DNA of 64,000 nt. Origin: Protopterus annectens. Its lineage: Eukaryota; Chordata; Ceratodontiformes; Protopteridae. The stretch covers positions 627,183,733 to 627,247,732 of the forward strand of contig NC_056743.1 in NCBI RefSeq assembly GCF_019279795.1, in the 5' to 3' direction. The notes beneath the pieces are model-generated. The model saw only the letters and a program-made list of their open reading frames with translations, had not been told where the DNA came from and searched no databases. Positions 63,171 through 64,000 of the stretch are shown here, piece after piece. The translations under genes were made by a program, and so were the position numbers. Position 1 is the stretch's first letter; each line of letters starts with the position of its first letter.

Positions 63171-64000
63171 TTACCCTCTGCCCCTCGGGCGCCTGTATCT
63201 ACCTCTTTGGGGTCTGTCCGTGGCTGGAAAGGACCAATTTTTGGAAGGCCAATTTCTACTGAAACGTGGAGGTTGTACCTGTAGAAATTCTTTCACTGTT
63301 TGCATTGATTTAGCCTTTTCCTCCATTTTCTTTAATACCTCCTCAGCTTTAACACCAAACAATACATCCTTTTGTAGAGGGGCATCTAGTAATTTAGCTT
63401 TGACATGATCTGGTAAGGCTTGCTCCTTGAGCCAGGCATGTCTACGTATGACTGATCCTGTAACAGCAGCTCTACATGAGGCCTGAGCATCAAAACCACA
63501 TTGCAAGGTATGTTTACCCACTTGTTCTGCACTATGCATCAAATCCTGCAACTCCTTCAAGTCTGGTTGTTCAGGTTGTGACATTTTACTTCTCAATTGT
63601 GATAACAGAAACTGTTGGTACTTTAGCATATGGAACTGGCAGTTAAATGCCCTCATGGTTAAGGTGGCCGAGGTGTATACCTTTTTCCCCCACCTTTCTA
63701 AGGATCTGGAATCTCTCTCGGAAGGTAATGGATTTTTAGCAGTGGAGGCCTTAATTCCCTTGGGGCCCTGTGAGAGTTTCTGGGTCAGCCACATGGCTTT
63801 TGTATAAAAATTGGTGTGAGTCAGGAACCCGGTAGTACCTGTCAGGCTTGACTGGGGCTGGAGGTAAAGAATCCGGGTTAAGGCAGGCCTCCGAGTACAC
63901 ATCTAGTATGTCTAAGACAGGAGGTATAGCCAGAGGCCTGTGGTGAGGCAGCGAGAGAAAATCCCTAAGCCTTTTCTTGGAATCTGAGTACTCTTGGCCT
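63171..64000 (-). pseudogene. Element J gag, C-terminal half, cut by window edge
   Basis: A 243-residue frame (63902 to 63171) has SQGPKGIKASTAKNPLPSERDS, SLERWGKKVYTSATLTMRAFNCQFHMLKYQ, RRHAWLKEQALPDHVKAKLL, FGVKAEEVLKKMEEKAKSMQ, VQPPRFSRNWPSKNWSFP and an RGRYRRPRGRG tail. Near 63780 and 63900 indels break the frame, upstream of DRYYRVPDSH-type sequence. Near-identical to the I gag; the N-terminal part lies beyond the window. Confidence 0.85.

Larger units (their letters stand above)
53706..64000 (-). mobile_element. DIRS element J (family 3), interrupted by CR1-b, runs off right edge
   Basis: 3' repeat, ICR, intact YR and RNase H on the left of CR1-b (53706-56480); RT N-terminal part and gag on the right (62392-64000+). 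Closely related to I. Inserted in CR1-a ORF2; the left flank GTCACTGAAA and the CR1-b counterpart (ACAGAAACCTGG) point to an AA^C site. The 5' end is outside the window. Confidence 0.92.

Overview
The window looks like pure transposon sequence from a large, repeat-rich vertebrate genome; I see no host gene, tRNA or rRNA. It is dominated by DIRS-type tyrosine-recombinase retrotransposons. These are recognised by a zinc-binding Gag that begins MSEKVNNC, a reverse transcriptase (RT) with LPFGLSTAPRVF and YLDD motifs, an RNase H with TDNTTVMWYINKQGG, and a tyrosine recombinase (YR) with SARRVSELQAL, HSTRA and WSSVHTFxKHY. Two CR1/L2-like LINEs and one Penelope-like (GIY-YIG) element are also present. 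High DIRS, CR1 and Penelope content fits an amphibian (caecilian, salamander) or another giant-genome vertebrate; this is inference only.

Every DIRS copy lies on the minus strand, so each reads right to left: 5' terminal repeat, gag, pol (RT then RNase H), YR, internal complementary region (ICR), 3' terminal repeat. The copies fall into terminus families. Family 1 is C, F and H, with B and H2 known only from their 5' ends. Family 2 is D. Family 3 is I and J. Family 4 is A and K. Family X is X1 and X2, with a more divergent Gag. G is degenerate.

The layout is a nest. (1) 1-17790: X1 is the oldest host. It holds B (2203-4936), which is itself broken by A (1-2202), and C (5275-16200), which is itself broken by D (10512-15958). 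(2) 18725-28434: X2, an internally deleted copy, contains F (20215-25768). (3) 29839-32150: a Penelope fragment lies between two 557-bp direct repeats and interrupts the left tip of G (32113 to about 33150). (4) About 33800-64000: LINE CR1-a on the plus strand is broken in ORF1 by a DIRS cluster (H with I, H2 and K inside, 35041-52713). It is broken again in its endonuclease by J (53706 to beyond the window), and J is broken in its RT by a full-length second LINE, CR1-b (56481-62391).

Most open frames carry indels. The best preserved are D gag (577 aa), K pol (590 aa), J YR (562 aa) and CR1-b ORF1 (309 aa). Reading across the insertion points shows no target-site duplication for DIRS insertions and a recurrent AA^C target. 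Pre-insertion sites can often be rebuilt from a related copy elsewhere in the window. ORF starts quoted for pol and YR are limits of open frame, not proven initiation codons.
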